From assembly GCA_031362405.1 (NCBI GenBank), contig JANLSO010000202.1, positions 1 to 32,721 of the forward strand: DNA of 32,721 bases, in the 5' to 3' direction. The position numbers and the translations under genes were made by a program. Under the pieces are notes generated by a model, which worked only from the letters and a program-made list of their open reading frames with translations, was not told the origin of the DNA and ran no database searches. This DNA is from JANLSO01 sp031362405 (GTDB taxonomy: Bacteria; Actinomycetota; Thermoleophilia; Miltoncostaeales; Miltoncostaeaceae). Shown piece by piece: positions 6,229-14,049 of the stretch; the first letter of the stretch is position 1; the number at the start of each line of letters is the position of its first letter.

Positions 6229-8766
6229 ATGGCGCGGCGCAACCCACTTCCCGAGCGGTACGACCCCGCGCCGATCGAGCGGCGCTGGCAGGAGATCTGG
6301 GAGCGCGAGAAATCGTTCGGCGCGTCGACCGTGAGCCGCGACGGCGAGAGCCCCGAACTCGGCAAACGTGAGACGGCGTATGTGTTGGAGATGCTGCCGT
6401 ACCCTTCGGGCGACATTCACATGGGTCACGTGAAGAATTACACGATGGGCGACGTGATCGCACACTTCCGTCGTCGCCGTGGCGCCGAGGTGTTCCATCC
6501 GATGGGCTACGACTCGTTCGGGTTGCCCGCCGAGAACGCGGCCATTCGCACCGGCGAGCCTCCGGCGGTCGTGACCCGGCGCAACATCGATCGCATCCGT
6601 GTTCAGATGAAGCGACTCGGCTTCGCGATCGATTGGGATACGGAGATCTCGACCTCCGACCCCGAGTACTACCGCTGGACGCAGTGGCTCTTTTTGCGGA
6701 TGCTCGAGAAGGGTCTCGCCGAGCGGCGTGAGGCGGCCGTCAACTGGTGCCCGAAAGACCAGACGGTGCTCGCCAACGAGCAGGTCTCCGATGGGCGCTG
6801 CGAGCGGTGCGGCACCGAGGTTGAGCTGCGGCAGCTCACCCAGTGGTTCTTGCGGATCACCGACTACGCCGAGGCCCTGCTCGACGATATGGATCTCCTT
6901 GTCGACTGGCCGGAGCGCGTGCTGACCATGCAGCGCAACTGGATCGGTCGTTCGGATGGCGCCCGCGTGCTGTTTCGTACCGACGACGGCGCTCTCGAGA
7001 TCCCCGTCTTCACGACTCGGCCCGACACCCTGTTCGGGGCGACGTTCTTCCTGGTTGCACCGGAGCATCCGCTGCTCGGTGAGCTCGTCGCGGGGCGCCC
7101 CGAGGAGGCCGCCGTGATGGCGTACGCGCGTGCGGCGGCGCGGGCCTCGGCCGCCGATCGGGGTGATGCCGGCAAGCAGAAGACCGGCGTCTTCACGGGG
7201 CGCTACGTGATCAACCCGGTCAACGACGAGCAGATGCCGATCTGGGTCGCCGACTACGTGTTGATGGACTACGGCACCGGCGCGATCATGGCCGTGCCCG
7301 GCCACGACGAGCGCGACTTCGCCTTCGCCGAGGTTTTCGACCTGCCCGTGCGGCGCGTCATCGCCGCCGCCGGAGTGGAGTCCGGTGAGGTTCTCGACGA
7401 GGCCTACACCGGGCCGGGTCGCCTCGTGAACTCCGGTTTTCTCGATGGGATGGAGGTCGATGCGGCCAAGCCGGCGATGGCGGGGTGGCTCTCTGAACGC
7501 GGCCAGGGTGAGGCGACGGTCGGGTACCGCCTGCGCGACTGGTTGATCTCTCGTCAGCGGTACTGGGGTGCCCCGATTCCGGTGATCCACTGCCCCGACT
7601 GCGGGATGGTCCTCGTGCCCGACGCGGACCTGCCGGTTCTTCTTCCGGAGGTCGACGACTACGCCCCGAAGGGCAAGAGCCCGCTTGCGGCCAGCGAGGA
7701 GTTCCTGCACGTGACCTGTCCCGCGTGCGGCAGCCACGACGCCCTGCGCGAGACCGACACGATGGACACGTTCGTCGATTCCTCGTGGTACTTCCTGCGC
7801 TACACGGCTCCGCATCTGTCAAGCGCCGCGTTTGAGCGCGAGGTCGTCGACCACTGGCTGCCGGTCGACCAATACATCGGCGGCGTGGAGCACGCGATCC
7901 TGCACCTGTTGTACGCCCGCTTCTTTACAAAGGTCCTGCACGACCTCGGTTTGGTCGGTTTCCGCGAGCCGTTCGCCCGTCTTTTCACCCAGGGAATGAT
8001 CCATTACCAGGGCGCGAAGATGAGCAAGAGTAAGGGCAACGTCGTGGCGCCCGACGAGATCGTGGAGCGCTACGGCGCCGACACTCTGCGGCTCTACGCC
8101 CTGTTCATGGGCCCCGCCGCGGACGACATCGAGTGGAGCGATCAGGGAGTCGAGGGGCAACGACGCTTCCTCGATCGGCTGTGGCGCCTCGCCGGGACTG
8201 CCGATCCTGCGCTGCCGATGACGCGACCGGCTCCCCACGACTTCGAGGGGTCGCCGGTCGCCCTCGAGCTGGCGCGCAAGGCCGAGGCCACGGTGGCCAA
8301 GGTCACCGGTGACATCGGCGAGCGCTTTTCTTTCCACACCGCGATCTCGGCGGTCCAAGAGCTGGTGAACCTCGCCACAAAAGGTGACTCGGAGGGTGCC
8401 CTCGCCGATGCGGCGGGTCAGCGGGCACTCACCCACGCGGCGCGCACGGCGACCTCGCTCCTTTTTCCTTTCGCACCGCACGTCACCAGTGAGCTGTGGC
8501 AGGGTCTTGGCGGAGACCGCCTCCTCGATGTCGCCTGGCCGGAGGCCGACGAGCGATTCCTCGTGCAGGACACCGTGACCATCGTCGTTCAGGTCAATGG
8601 GAAGCTGCGCGACCGCCTCGACGCCGCGCCGGGTCTGGCCGAAGCTGACGTCGTGGCCCGTGCCAAGGCCCTTCCCAAGGTGGCCTCCTCTCTCGAGGGA
8701 GTGCAGGTCGTGCGCGAGATCGTGATCGCCGATCGGCTCGTCAACCTGGTCGTGAAACCGCTTTAG
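6229..8766 (+). CDS. leuS: Leucyl-tRNA synthetase
   Basis: The enzyme, 845 residues, charges tRNA(Leu) with leucine and is a class I synthetase. The N-terminal YDPAPIERRWQEIWE segment is typical; the HIGH-type motif is PYPSGDIHMGHVKNY (HMGH at residues 64-67) and KMSKSKGN begins at residue 597. Between them lie the editing (CP1) domain, with TRPDTLFGATF and MAVPGHDERDF, and a zinc-type pair of CxxC motifs (CPDCG, CPACG). The C-terminal anticodon-binding region and the VQVNGKLRDR segment are intact. I chose the ATG at 6229 because a -10 hexamer sits immediately upstream and homologous sequence starts there. It meets comEA tail to tail with only 11 bp between them. Confidence 0.97.
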   Translation: MARRNPLPERYDPAPIERRWQEIWEREKSFGASTVSRDGESPELGKRETAYVLEMLPYPSGDIHMGHVKNYTMGDVIAHFRRRRGAEVFHPMGYDSFGLPAENAAIRTGEPPAVVTRRNIDRIRVQMKRLGFAIDWDTEISTSDPEYYRWTQWLFLRMLEKGLAERREAAVNWCPKDQTVLANEQVSDGRCERCGTEVELRQLTQWFLRITDYAEALLDDMDLLVDWPERVLTMQRNWIGRSDGARVLFRTDDGALEIPVFTTRPDTLFGATFFLVAPEHPLLGELVAGRPEEAAVMAYARAAARASAADRGDAGKQKTGVFTGRYVINPVNDEQMPIWVADYVLMDYGTGAIMAVPGHDERDFAFAEVFDLPVRRVIAAAGVESGEVLDEAYTGPGRLVNSGFLDGMEVDAAKPAMAGWLSERGQGEATVGYRLRDWLISRQRYWGAPIPVIHCPDCGMVLVPDADLPVLLPEVDDYAPKGKSPLAASEEFLHVTCPACGSHDALRETDTMDTFVDSSWYFLRYTAPHLSSAAFEREVVDHWLPVDQYIGGVEHAILHLLYARFFTKVLHDLGLVGFREPFARLFTQGMIHYQGAKMSKSKGNVVAPDEIVERYGADTLRLYALFMGPAADDIEWSDQGVEGQRRFLDRLWRLAGTADPALPMTRPAPHDFEGSPVALELARKAEATVAKVTGDIGERFSFHTAISAVQELVNLATKGDSEGALADAAGQRALTHAARTATSLLFPFAPHVTSELWQGLGGDRLLDVAWPEADERFLVQDTVTIVVQVNGKLRDRLDAAPGLAEADVVARAKALPKVASSLEGVQVVREIVIADRLVNLVVKPL

Positions 8767-8777
8767 ATCAAGGCGTT

Positions 8778-9362
8778 TCACGGGGCGACGTGGGGTCGGA
8801 GGGCTTCAAGTCGACCGTCGCCGATGCCGGGCACCTCGAGCAGCTGTTCGATCGAGCTGAAGCCGCCGTTGGTCGTGCGCCAGTCGATGATCCGCTGGGC
8901 AATGGTCGGCCCGATTCCATCGATCGCATCGAGCTGTTCCACGGTCGCCGACGAGAGGCTGACCGGCCCTGACACGGGTGACCCTCCGCCAATCGCGGCC
9001 ACCCCGGCAGGCGCGCGTCGTGGGATCACCAGCTGTTGACCATCGGTGAGTCGCGCCGCCAGGTTCACCACTGTGAGGTCTGCCCGCGACGTGGCGCCCC
9101 CGGCGCGGCTGACCGCAGCCGCGGCACGGGAGCCGTCTTTCATTCGGTAGACGCCCGGTCGATGGACCTCGCCGACGATGTGGACCACCGGTCCCGCGGC
9201 GGTCGGCCGGATCACCTCGACGGACGCCGCGCCACCCGCGGCGGGCTGCCCGGTCGTCGCCTGCTGGGGTCGGGAGGTCCACCAGGCGGCGCAGCCGAGG
9301 GCGAGCGCAAGGCAGATGTAGAGGACGCCGGAGCGGCGCATCCAGGGAGTGAGGCGATCCAT
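8778..9362 (-). CDS. comEA: ComEA-like DNA-binding competence protein (SLBB plus helix-hairpin-helix)
   Basis: The frame gives 194 residues from an ATG at 9362. A transmembrane anchor, RRSGVLYICLALALGCAAWW, occupies residues about 9-28. It is followed by an SLBB domain with VVHIVGEVHRPGVYRMKDG and the DGQQLVIPR ending. The C-terminus carries two helix-hairpin-helix motifs, LDAIDGIGPTIAQRIIDWR and LLEVPGIGDGRLEALRPHV. ComEA binds incoming double-stranded DNA at the outer face of the membrane and hands it to the ComEC channel. Here it is divergent from comEC, about 174 bp apart, rather than co-directional as is common. The frame is open further upstream but loses coding character. Confidence 0.93.
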   Translation of the reverse strand: MDRLTPWMRRSGVLYICLALALGCAAWWTSRPQQATTGQPAAGGAASVEVIRPTAAGPVVHIVGEVHRPGVYRMKDGSRAAAAVSRAGGATSRADLTVVNLAARLTDGQQLVIPRRAPAGVAAIGGGSPVSGPVSLSSATVEQLDAIDGIGPTIAQRIIDWRTTNGGFSSIEQLLEVPGIGDGRLEALRPHVAP

Positions 9363-9523
9363 CGGGCCGAAGGCTGTCGGCGCGAGGCGCGCCGTTGAAC
9401 CTCCGTGAGGTCGGCTGGACGCACGGCAGTGTGCCGAACGACGGTCGTCGGCGTGACGAAATCTGTGCGTCACCGGTGTGCTGTTTGACCGTATCGGCTG
9501 CTGCCGCAGGGCAAAGGGTCTCC

Positions 9524-9529
9524 TACCGT
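9524..9529 (+). promoter_or_regulatory. Candidate -10 element (TACCGT) of leaderless comEC
   Basis: TACCGT ends 7 nt before the GTG at 9537, the leaderless spacing. It overlaps another GTG at 9528, which argues that the later GTG is the real start. Confidence 0.45.
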
Positions 9530-9536
9530 GAGGGCC

Positions 9537-11054
9537 GTGCTCAGCCCTCCCATCCGACCCGTGGCGACAACCTGGAGACGTGCGCCGTGGCACGTACGCG
9601 CCGCGCCGCTTGTGATGCCGACGGCTCTCGTCGTCGGGCTGATCACCTCGGTGTGGGTTCCGCCCTCACTCACGGCGATGGGCGTCGTATGCCCTGCCGC
9701 CGTCGTCGCCGCGACGAGGTTCGGCCCGGCGGCAACCCGTGTGATGGTGATCGCCGTGGTGATCGCTCTTGCGGGCTGGGCCTGGGGTGCCGCCCGGATC
9801 GAGGCAACGGCGACCCCGCCGATGGTCCTTCCCGCCCGGGCAGCGGGCGTCGTGAGTATCGATGACGCTCCGCGCCGCGGTCGTTTCGGCGGGTGGTCGG
9901 CGCGGGCGCGGGTCGAGCGGGTCGTGGTCCCGGGGGCCCGCCTGCCCTCGGGGACGCGGTTGCTCGCCGATGGGAACGGCAGCCCTCCGCGCCGGGGTGA
10001 CCTGCTGCGCTTCGACACCGGCCAACTGCGCTCGGCGATCACTCCCGACTCACCGCCGTGGTGGCGCGACTACCTCGAGCGTCAGCGCGTCGCGGCGCGG
10101 ATACGCCTCGACGGGGCGCAGGTCGTCGGAACCCGCGGTGGTCTCACCGGCGTCCGCGACCGTTTGTCGACGTGGGTGCAGAGCCATGCCGCCGGTGGCC
10201 TCGAGGGTGACCGTGCCGGCTTGATCCGGGGAATGGCGTTCGGCGGGACCGATGGGCTCCGCGACGACACCGACGAGGATTTCCGCACGACGGGCCTGGC
10301 CCACCTCGTGGCGGTGTCGGGCCAGAACATTGCGGTGGTCGCGACGGCGGTCATCGCACTGATGAGGGCCGTCGGGGCCCGCCGGCGCGGGGCTCTGGTC
10401 GCGGCGGCCATCTGCATCGTCGTCTACTGCGCCGTCTGCGAGGGTGGGGCGTCGGTCGGCCGTGCGGCCGTGGCGGGAATCCTCGGTGTGGTGGCCGAGC
10501 TGCGATCGAGCCCCCGCGAGCGGTGGTACCTGCTCCTCACCGGCTTGGCGATTCTCTTGTGCATCCAGCCGCGGGCGATCGGCGACCCGGGGCTACAGCT
10601 GTCGTTCTCGGCGGTGGCGGGACTCTTTGTCTTCTCCGGTACCTTCAGCCGCTACGCCGAAGGATGGGTGGGAACCCGGCTGGCCAGCCTCGCGGGCCTT
10701 GCCGCCGCGGCGTCGCTGAGCACGGCTCCCGTTCTCGTCTGGAACTTCGGCACGCTGTCGATCGTTGGCCTTGTCGTGAACATCGTCGCGGTCCCCTTGG
10801 CGGCACCGATCGTTGTATTGGCACTGGTCGGCGTGGTGCTCGGGGCGGTGGTTCCGCCGATCGGATTGCTGGCGACGGCGATTGCGGGGCTCGGGGCCCA
10901 GGTGTTGCTGGTGATCGCCCACGCGGGCGCCGCGCTGCCGGGCGCGGCGGTGAGCCTTCCCTCTGAAGCGGCGTTGCCGCTGGGTCTGGTCGTGCTCGGC
11001 ATTGCCGCGGCGATCCACTGGCCGGCGGCCCGCCGCCAGGTCGGCCGTCACTAA
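9537..11054 (+). CDS. comEC: ComEC/Rec2-type DNA-uptake channel, without C-terminal hydrolase domain
   Basis: The product, 505 residues from the GTG at 9537, is a polytopic membrane protein. The N-terminal part (about 1-185) has membrane helices and a soluble beta-rich segment (VSIDDAPRRGRFGGWSARAR). The core competence domain carries the family signatures GLAHLVAVSGQNIAVVATAV and EGGASVGRAAVAGILGVVAE, then GDPGLQLSFSAVAGLFVF. The protein ends at about the point where longer ComEC proteins begin their metallo-beta-lactamase domain, so that domain is absent; this short form is known in actinobacteria. It would form the inner-membrane channel for single-stranded DNA, working with the divergent comEA. 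Its stop overlaps the predicted -10 of holA. Confidence 0.92.
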   Translation: MLSPPIRPVATTWRRAPWHVRAAPLVMPTALVVGLITSVWVPPSLTAMGVVCPAAVVAATRFGPAATRVMVIAVVIALAGWAWGAARIEATATPPMVLPARAAGVVSIDDAPRRGRFGGWSARARVERVVVPGARLPSGTRLLADGNGSPPRRGDLLRFDTGQLRSAITPDSPPWWRDYLERQRVAARIRLDGAQVVGTRGGLTGVRDRLSTWVQSHAAGGLEGDRAGLIRGMAFGGTDGLRDDTDEDFRTTGLAHLVAVSGQNIAVVATAVIALMRAVGARRRGALVAAAICIVVYCAVCEGGASVGRAAVAGILGVVAELRSSPRERWYLLLTGLAILLCIQPRAIGDPGLQLSFSAVAGLFVFSGTFSRYAEGWVGTRLASLAGLAAAASLSTAPVLVWNFGTLSIVGLVVNIVAVPLAAPIVVLALVGVVLGAVVPPIGLLATAIAGLGAQVLLVIAHAGAALPGAAVSLPSEAALPLGLVVLGIAAAIHWPAARRQVGRH

Positions 11055-11057
11055 GAT
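11052..11057 (+). promoter_or_regulatory. Candidate -10 element (TAAGAT) of leaderless holA
   Basis: TAAGAT includes the comEC TAA stop and ends 6 nt before the holA GTG at 11064. No ribosome binding site precedes that GTG. Confidence 0.55.
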
Positions 11058-11063
11058 CATGCC

Positions 11064-12119
11064 GTGGCCCCGCCTTTGAAACCCGCGTACGCAATCTGGG
11101 GGGAAGATCGGGCGAAGGTCGAGCGTACCGTCGCGCGGCTGATCGCTCGTGTCGCCGAGGATGGTGGCATGGAGCCTGACCGTTTCGATGCCGCCGAAGA
11201 CGCCACGGGGGTCGATGTGGCGACGGCCTGCCAAACGCTGTCGTTCGGAGGCCTGCGCGCGGTCATCGTCGAGCACGCCGACCGTTGGAAGGTCGCCGAT
11301 ATCGAGCCCCTGGTCGATTACCTGAGCGAGCCCAACCCGATGACCCTCGTGGCCTTCGTATCGGCCGGTGCGCCTGCGCAAAAGCTCGTGAAGGCGGTGG
11401 AGCGCGTCGGCGATCTGCTGAACTGGGGCCTGCCCGCAAAGGCCTCACCGCGTGAGCGGCGGGCCTGGCTGGAGGCCCACTTCGCCGGGGAGGTCACGCG
11501 CTTTGGCGGATCGACGACCCCGGCGGTGACGCGGCGGGTGGTCGACAACGTCGTCGTCGACCGCACGGACGCGGAGACGACGTCGATCAACGCCATGACA
11601 CTCACCTCAGAAGCGGAAAAGCTCGCTCTGCTCGCCGCCGGGCAGGCGATCTCTGCGCAGATGGTGGATGACGTCGTGGCCTCGCACCCGGATGCGAAGG
11701 CGTACGAGCTGAGCGATGCGATTGCCGCCGGCGATCGTGCGCGGGCCCTCGGCCTGCTCGCCGATCTTGCCGGCGGCGACAAGCGCAGCGCGCCGATCCT
11801 CGTCCAGATGACGCTCGTCACCCACTTTCGCGGCGTCGCGGTGGCGCAATCACTGGGCATCCAGGCGACGGATCGCGAGGTTGCCCATTCCGCAGGCATC
11901 GGCAACCCGTGGGCCGCCAAGAAGATCGTCGAACACGCCCGCACCATGGCGCCGGGAAGCGCGGAGAAGGCGGTCGTCCGCCTTGCCCGGCTCGAGCTCG
12001 ACCTGCGGGTCTCCTCGTTCCGCGAACTCGGCCGCTCACCTGATGACGGAGGCCGATTCGTGCTGGAGAACGCCGCGCGCGACCTGCTCGAGATCGCGCG
12101 CGGCCCCCGAAAAAGCTAA
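11064..12119 (+). CDS. holA: DNA polymerase III delta subunit
   Basis: The product has 351 residues. It is the clamp-loader delta subunit, which opens the beta sliding clamp. The N-terminal fold starts AYAIWGEDRAKVERTVARL in place of the usual YLLxGxD motif. The middle has the typical LVAFVSAGAPAQKLVKAVE strand and helix, and the helical collar domain includes AYELSDAIAAGDRARALGLL and HFRGVAVAQSLGI, ending with SSFRELGRSPDDGGRFVLEN. Sequence conservation in delta subunits is low; assignment rests on these patterns plus its place between comEC and rpsT, the standard order. It has its own predicted leaderless promoter. Its last bases overlap rpsT, which runs the other way. Confidence 0.9.
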   Translation: MAPPLKPAYAIWGEDRAKVERTVARLIARVAEDGGMEPDRFDAAEDATGVDVATACQTLSFGGLRAVIVEHADRWKVADIEPLVDYLSEPNPMTLVAFVSAGAPAQKLVKAVERVGDLLNWGLPAKASPRERRAWLEAHFAGEVTRFGGSTTPAVTRRVVDNVVVDRTDAETTSINAMTLTSEAEKLALLAAGQAISAQMVDDVVASHPDAKAYELSDAIAAGDRARALGLLADLAGGDKRSAPILVQMTLVTHFRGVAVAQSLGIQATDREVAHSAGIGNPWAAKKIVEHARTMAPGSAEKAVVRLARLELDLRVSSFRELGRSPDDGGRFVLENAARDLLEIARGPRKS

Positions 12120-12391
12120 GCGGCGGGGCTTTCGGCGGCGGCGGAGATCCGCGCGACGCGGCTCTTCTTGCGGGCGGCGTTGTTCTTGTGGATCACACCT
12201 TCGGCCGCGGCGCGGTCGATGAGCTTCGTGAGCTGACGCGTGCGCGCCGCCAGTTCGCTGTGGTCGTCGCTGCTCGCGGTGTCCATGAGGCGCTTGAAAA
12301 GCGTCTTGATGGTCGAGCGGTACCTGAGATTGCGCTCGCGCTGCTTCTCTGAGAGGCGGTTGCGCTTCTTCTGCTGCTTGATATTCGCCAC
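12116..12391 (-). CDS. rpsT: 30S ribosomal protein S20
   Basis: The product has 91 residues, starting at GTG (MANIKQQKKRNRLSEKQRER). It is Lys/Arg-rich and almost wholly helical, as S20 should be, and contains the conserved RYRSTIKTLFKRL and GVIHKNNAARKKSRVAR segments. GGAGGA lies about 8 nt before the GTG, a strong ribosome binding site that decides the start against upstream in-frame codons. S20 binds 16S rRNA early in 30S assembly. The gene converges on holA with a 4-bp overlap of stop regions, and diverges from murJ across a short, apparently shared promoter. Confidence 0.97.
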   Translation of the reverse strand: MANIKQQKKRNRLSEKQRERNLRYRSTIKTLFKRLMDTASSDDHSELAARTRQLTKLIDRAAAEGVIHKNNAARKKSRVARISAAAESPAA

Positions 12392-12424
12392 GCGGGCGTT
12401 CCTCCGTCTGTCGAACCGGCGGCG

Positions 12425-12431
12425 TAGGGTA
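12425..12431. promoter_or_regulatory. Bidirectional promoter with overlapping -10 elements (murJ leader and rpsT)
   Basis: TAGGGTA reads TAGGGT on the plus strand (12425-12430) and TACCCT on the minus strand (12431-12426). On the plus side it lies 7 nt before an ATG; on the minus side it would give rpsT a leader of about 30 nt containing its GGAGGA. No clear -35 elements are visible. Confidence 0.45.
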
Positions 12432-12437
12432 CCAGCT

Positions 12438-12464
12438 ATGCGGGCACTCACCAGGGCTGCGTGA
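12438..12464 (+). CDS. Possible 8-codon leaderless leader peptide before murJ
   Basis: An ATG 7 nt after TAGGGT opens the reading frame MRALTRAA, which ends in TGA at 12462-12464. That stop overlaps the murJ GTG by 4 nt (GTGA). Because murJ has no good ribosome binding site, ribosomes loading on the leaderless leader ORF could reinitiate at murJ. There is no codon bias suggesting attenuation. Real translation is not shown. Confidence 0.4.
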   Translation: MRALTRAA

Positions 12465-14044
12465 GCACCGACGCGGCCGCGCGCGACGCTCGCCCACGCG
12501 CAGGGCTTGGTCGCTCAACCGCGATCTTCGCGGTGTGGACCGGCCTCAGCCGCGTCATCGGCCTCGTCCGCGAGATCATCGTCGCCGCGATGTTCGGCGT
12601 CAGTGGCAGCATCGCGGCGTTCGCCATCGCCTTCAACATCCCGAACGTCATCCGCAGCCTTGTTGCCGACTCGGCGCTTTCGGCTGCGCTGATTCCGGTC
12701 TACACCGAGATGGTCGAGGGTGGTCGCCGCCGCGATGCCCAACGCCTTGTCGGGGCGGTCGCCGGGCTCGTCAGCCTGATCCTGGGAGCGCTCGCGCTTG
12801 CGGCGATCGTCGCGGCGCCCTGGGTAATGCCCCTTTTTGCACCAGGGCTGTCATCGGACCTGCAGGACGAAACCGTTCGCCTGTCGCAGCTGATGTTCCC
12901 GATCGTTCCCCTCCTCGGGCTCACCGGCGTCGTGAGCGCCGTGCTCCAGGCCAACGGGGAGTTCGGCGCCACGGGTTTCGTGCCCATCCTGTGGAACGGA
13001 ATCATCATCGCGTTCCTTGGGTATGCGGCGTTTGCGCTGCCGGACGACGATCGCATCACCGTCTACGCCATTGCGATCGTCGTCGGTACGCTCGGCCAGC
13101 TGGTCCTGCTCACGCCGTTCCTCGCGCGCGTCGAGCGCTTGCGGCTGTCGATCGGGTATCGCATGCCAGAGATCCGGCGGGTGCTCGTCTTGATGCTCCC
13201 CGTCAGCCTGGGCCTTGGGATGATCAACGTTAACGCGGCCATCGACAACGTCTTCGCAACCCTCGTCAGTGAGGAGGCTGTGCGTGCGATCGACGCCGCG
13301 TTTCGCCTTTACATCCTGCCGCAGGGGATCTTCAGTGTTGCGATCTCGACGGTCCTGTTCCCGACGATCGCCCGGATGGTTGCTCGCCGCGACTCGGTCG
13401 GTGTGCGCGAGGCGGTGGCGAGCGGTGTGCGGCAGATCGTCTTCCTGCTCGTCCCGGCCTCGCTCTTTCTCGTTGTGCTCGCCGAGCCGATCACCCGCCT
13501 CACGTTCCAGCGCGGCAACTTCGATGCCGCGGCGACGGATCTCACGTCGAAGGCGCTCGTCACGTTCACGATCGGCCTGGTCTTCAACGGGGCGAGCCTA
13601 CTGCTGCTGCGGACCTTCTACAGCCTGCAGATGCCCTGGCTGACGACCAAGGTCGCCGCCCTCGGTTTTGTCGTGAACATCGTCCTCGACGCGATCTTCT
13701 ATCAACCGTTCGGGGTCAGCGGGATACCTCTGGCGACGAGCATCGCGAGCATGGTCACCTTTGCCGTGCTGATGGTGCTGCTGCGCCGCGAGATCGGCGG
13801 TCTCGGCACGCGATCACTCGTTGACGGTTTTGTGCGGTGCCTCGCCGCCGCGGGCGTGATGGCTGTTTTGGCATGGTCGACGTGGACCGTTCTCGACAGC
13901 GCGCTCGGGCGCAGCACGATCGCTCAGATCGCATGCATGACGATGGCTCTCGCTGCGGGCCTCGCGGCGTATCTGTCGGCGGCGCTGGCGTTCGAGCTCC
14001 CGGAGCTCGGCAAACTGAGTTCGCTGATCCGGCCGCTACGATGA
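12461..14044 (+). CDS. murJ: Lipid II flippase MurJ (MviN family)
   Basis: The product has 527 residues from a GTG. It is a polytopic MATE/MOP-type membrane protein that exports lipid II for peptidoglycan synthesis. The N-terminus shows AVWTGLSRVIGLVREIIVAA and NIPNVIRSLVADSALSAALI, the family signature; later segments include MLPVSLGLGMINVNAAIDNV, LPQGIFSVAISTVLFPTIAR and LTFQRGNFDA. About 14 membrane helices are expected and the length is normal. The soluble tail and kinase-like extension of mycobacterial MviN are absent. Its position between rpsT and lepA is not the usual one. Its stop overlaps the lepA -10 element. Confidence 0.94.
   Translation: MSTDAAARDARPRAGLGRSTAIFAVWTGLSRVIGLVREIIVAAMFGVSGSIAAFAIAFNIPNVIRSLVADSALSAALIPVYTEMVEGGRRRDAQRLVGAVAGLVSLILGALALAAIVAAPWVMPLFAPGLSSDLQDETVRLSQLMFPIVPLLGLTGVVSAVLQANGEFGATGFVPILWNGIIIAFLGYAAFALPDDDRITVYAIAIVVGTLGQLVLLTPFLARVERLRLSIGYRMPEIRRVLVLMLPVSLGLGMINVNAAIDNVFATLVSEEAVRAIDAAFRLYILPQGIFSVAISTVLFPTIARMVARRDSVGVREAVASGVRQIVFLLVPASLFLVVLAEPITRLTFQRGNFDAAATDLTSKALVTFTIGLVFNGASLLLLRTFYSLQMPWLTTKVAALGFVVNIVLDAIFYQPFGVSGIPLATSIASMVTFAVLMVLLRREIGGLGTRSLVDGFVRCLAAAGVMAVLAWSTWTVLDSALGRSTIAQIACMTMALAAGLAAYLSAALAFELPELGKLSSLIRPLR
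14037..14042 (+). promoter_or_regulatory. Candidate -10 element (TACGAT) of leaderless lepA
   Basis: TACGAT ends 7 nt before the GTG at 14050. It overlaps the ATG at 14041, which makes the ATG an unlikely start and favours GTG. Confidence 0.5.
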
Positions 14045-14049
14045 TCGGC

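Noticed and set aside
5758..7815. Very long minus-strand open frame running from the GNAT gene back opposite leuS
   Set aside because: Only the last 143 codons have GNAT motifs; the rest is antisense to a fully conserved leuS and has the composition of a shadow frame.
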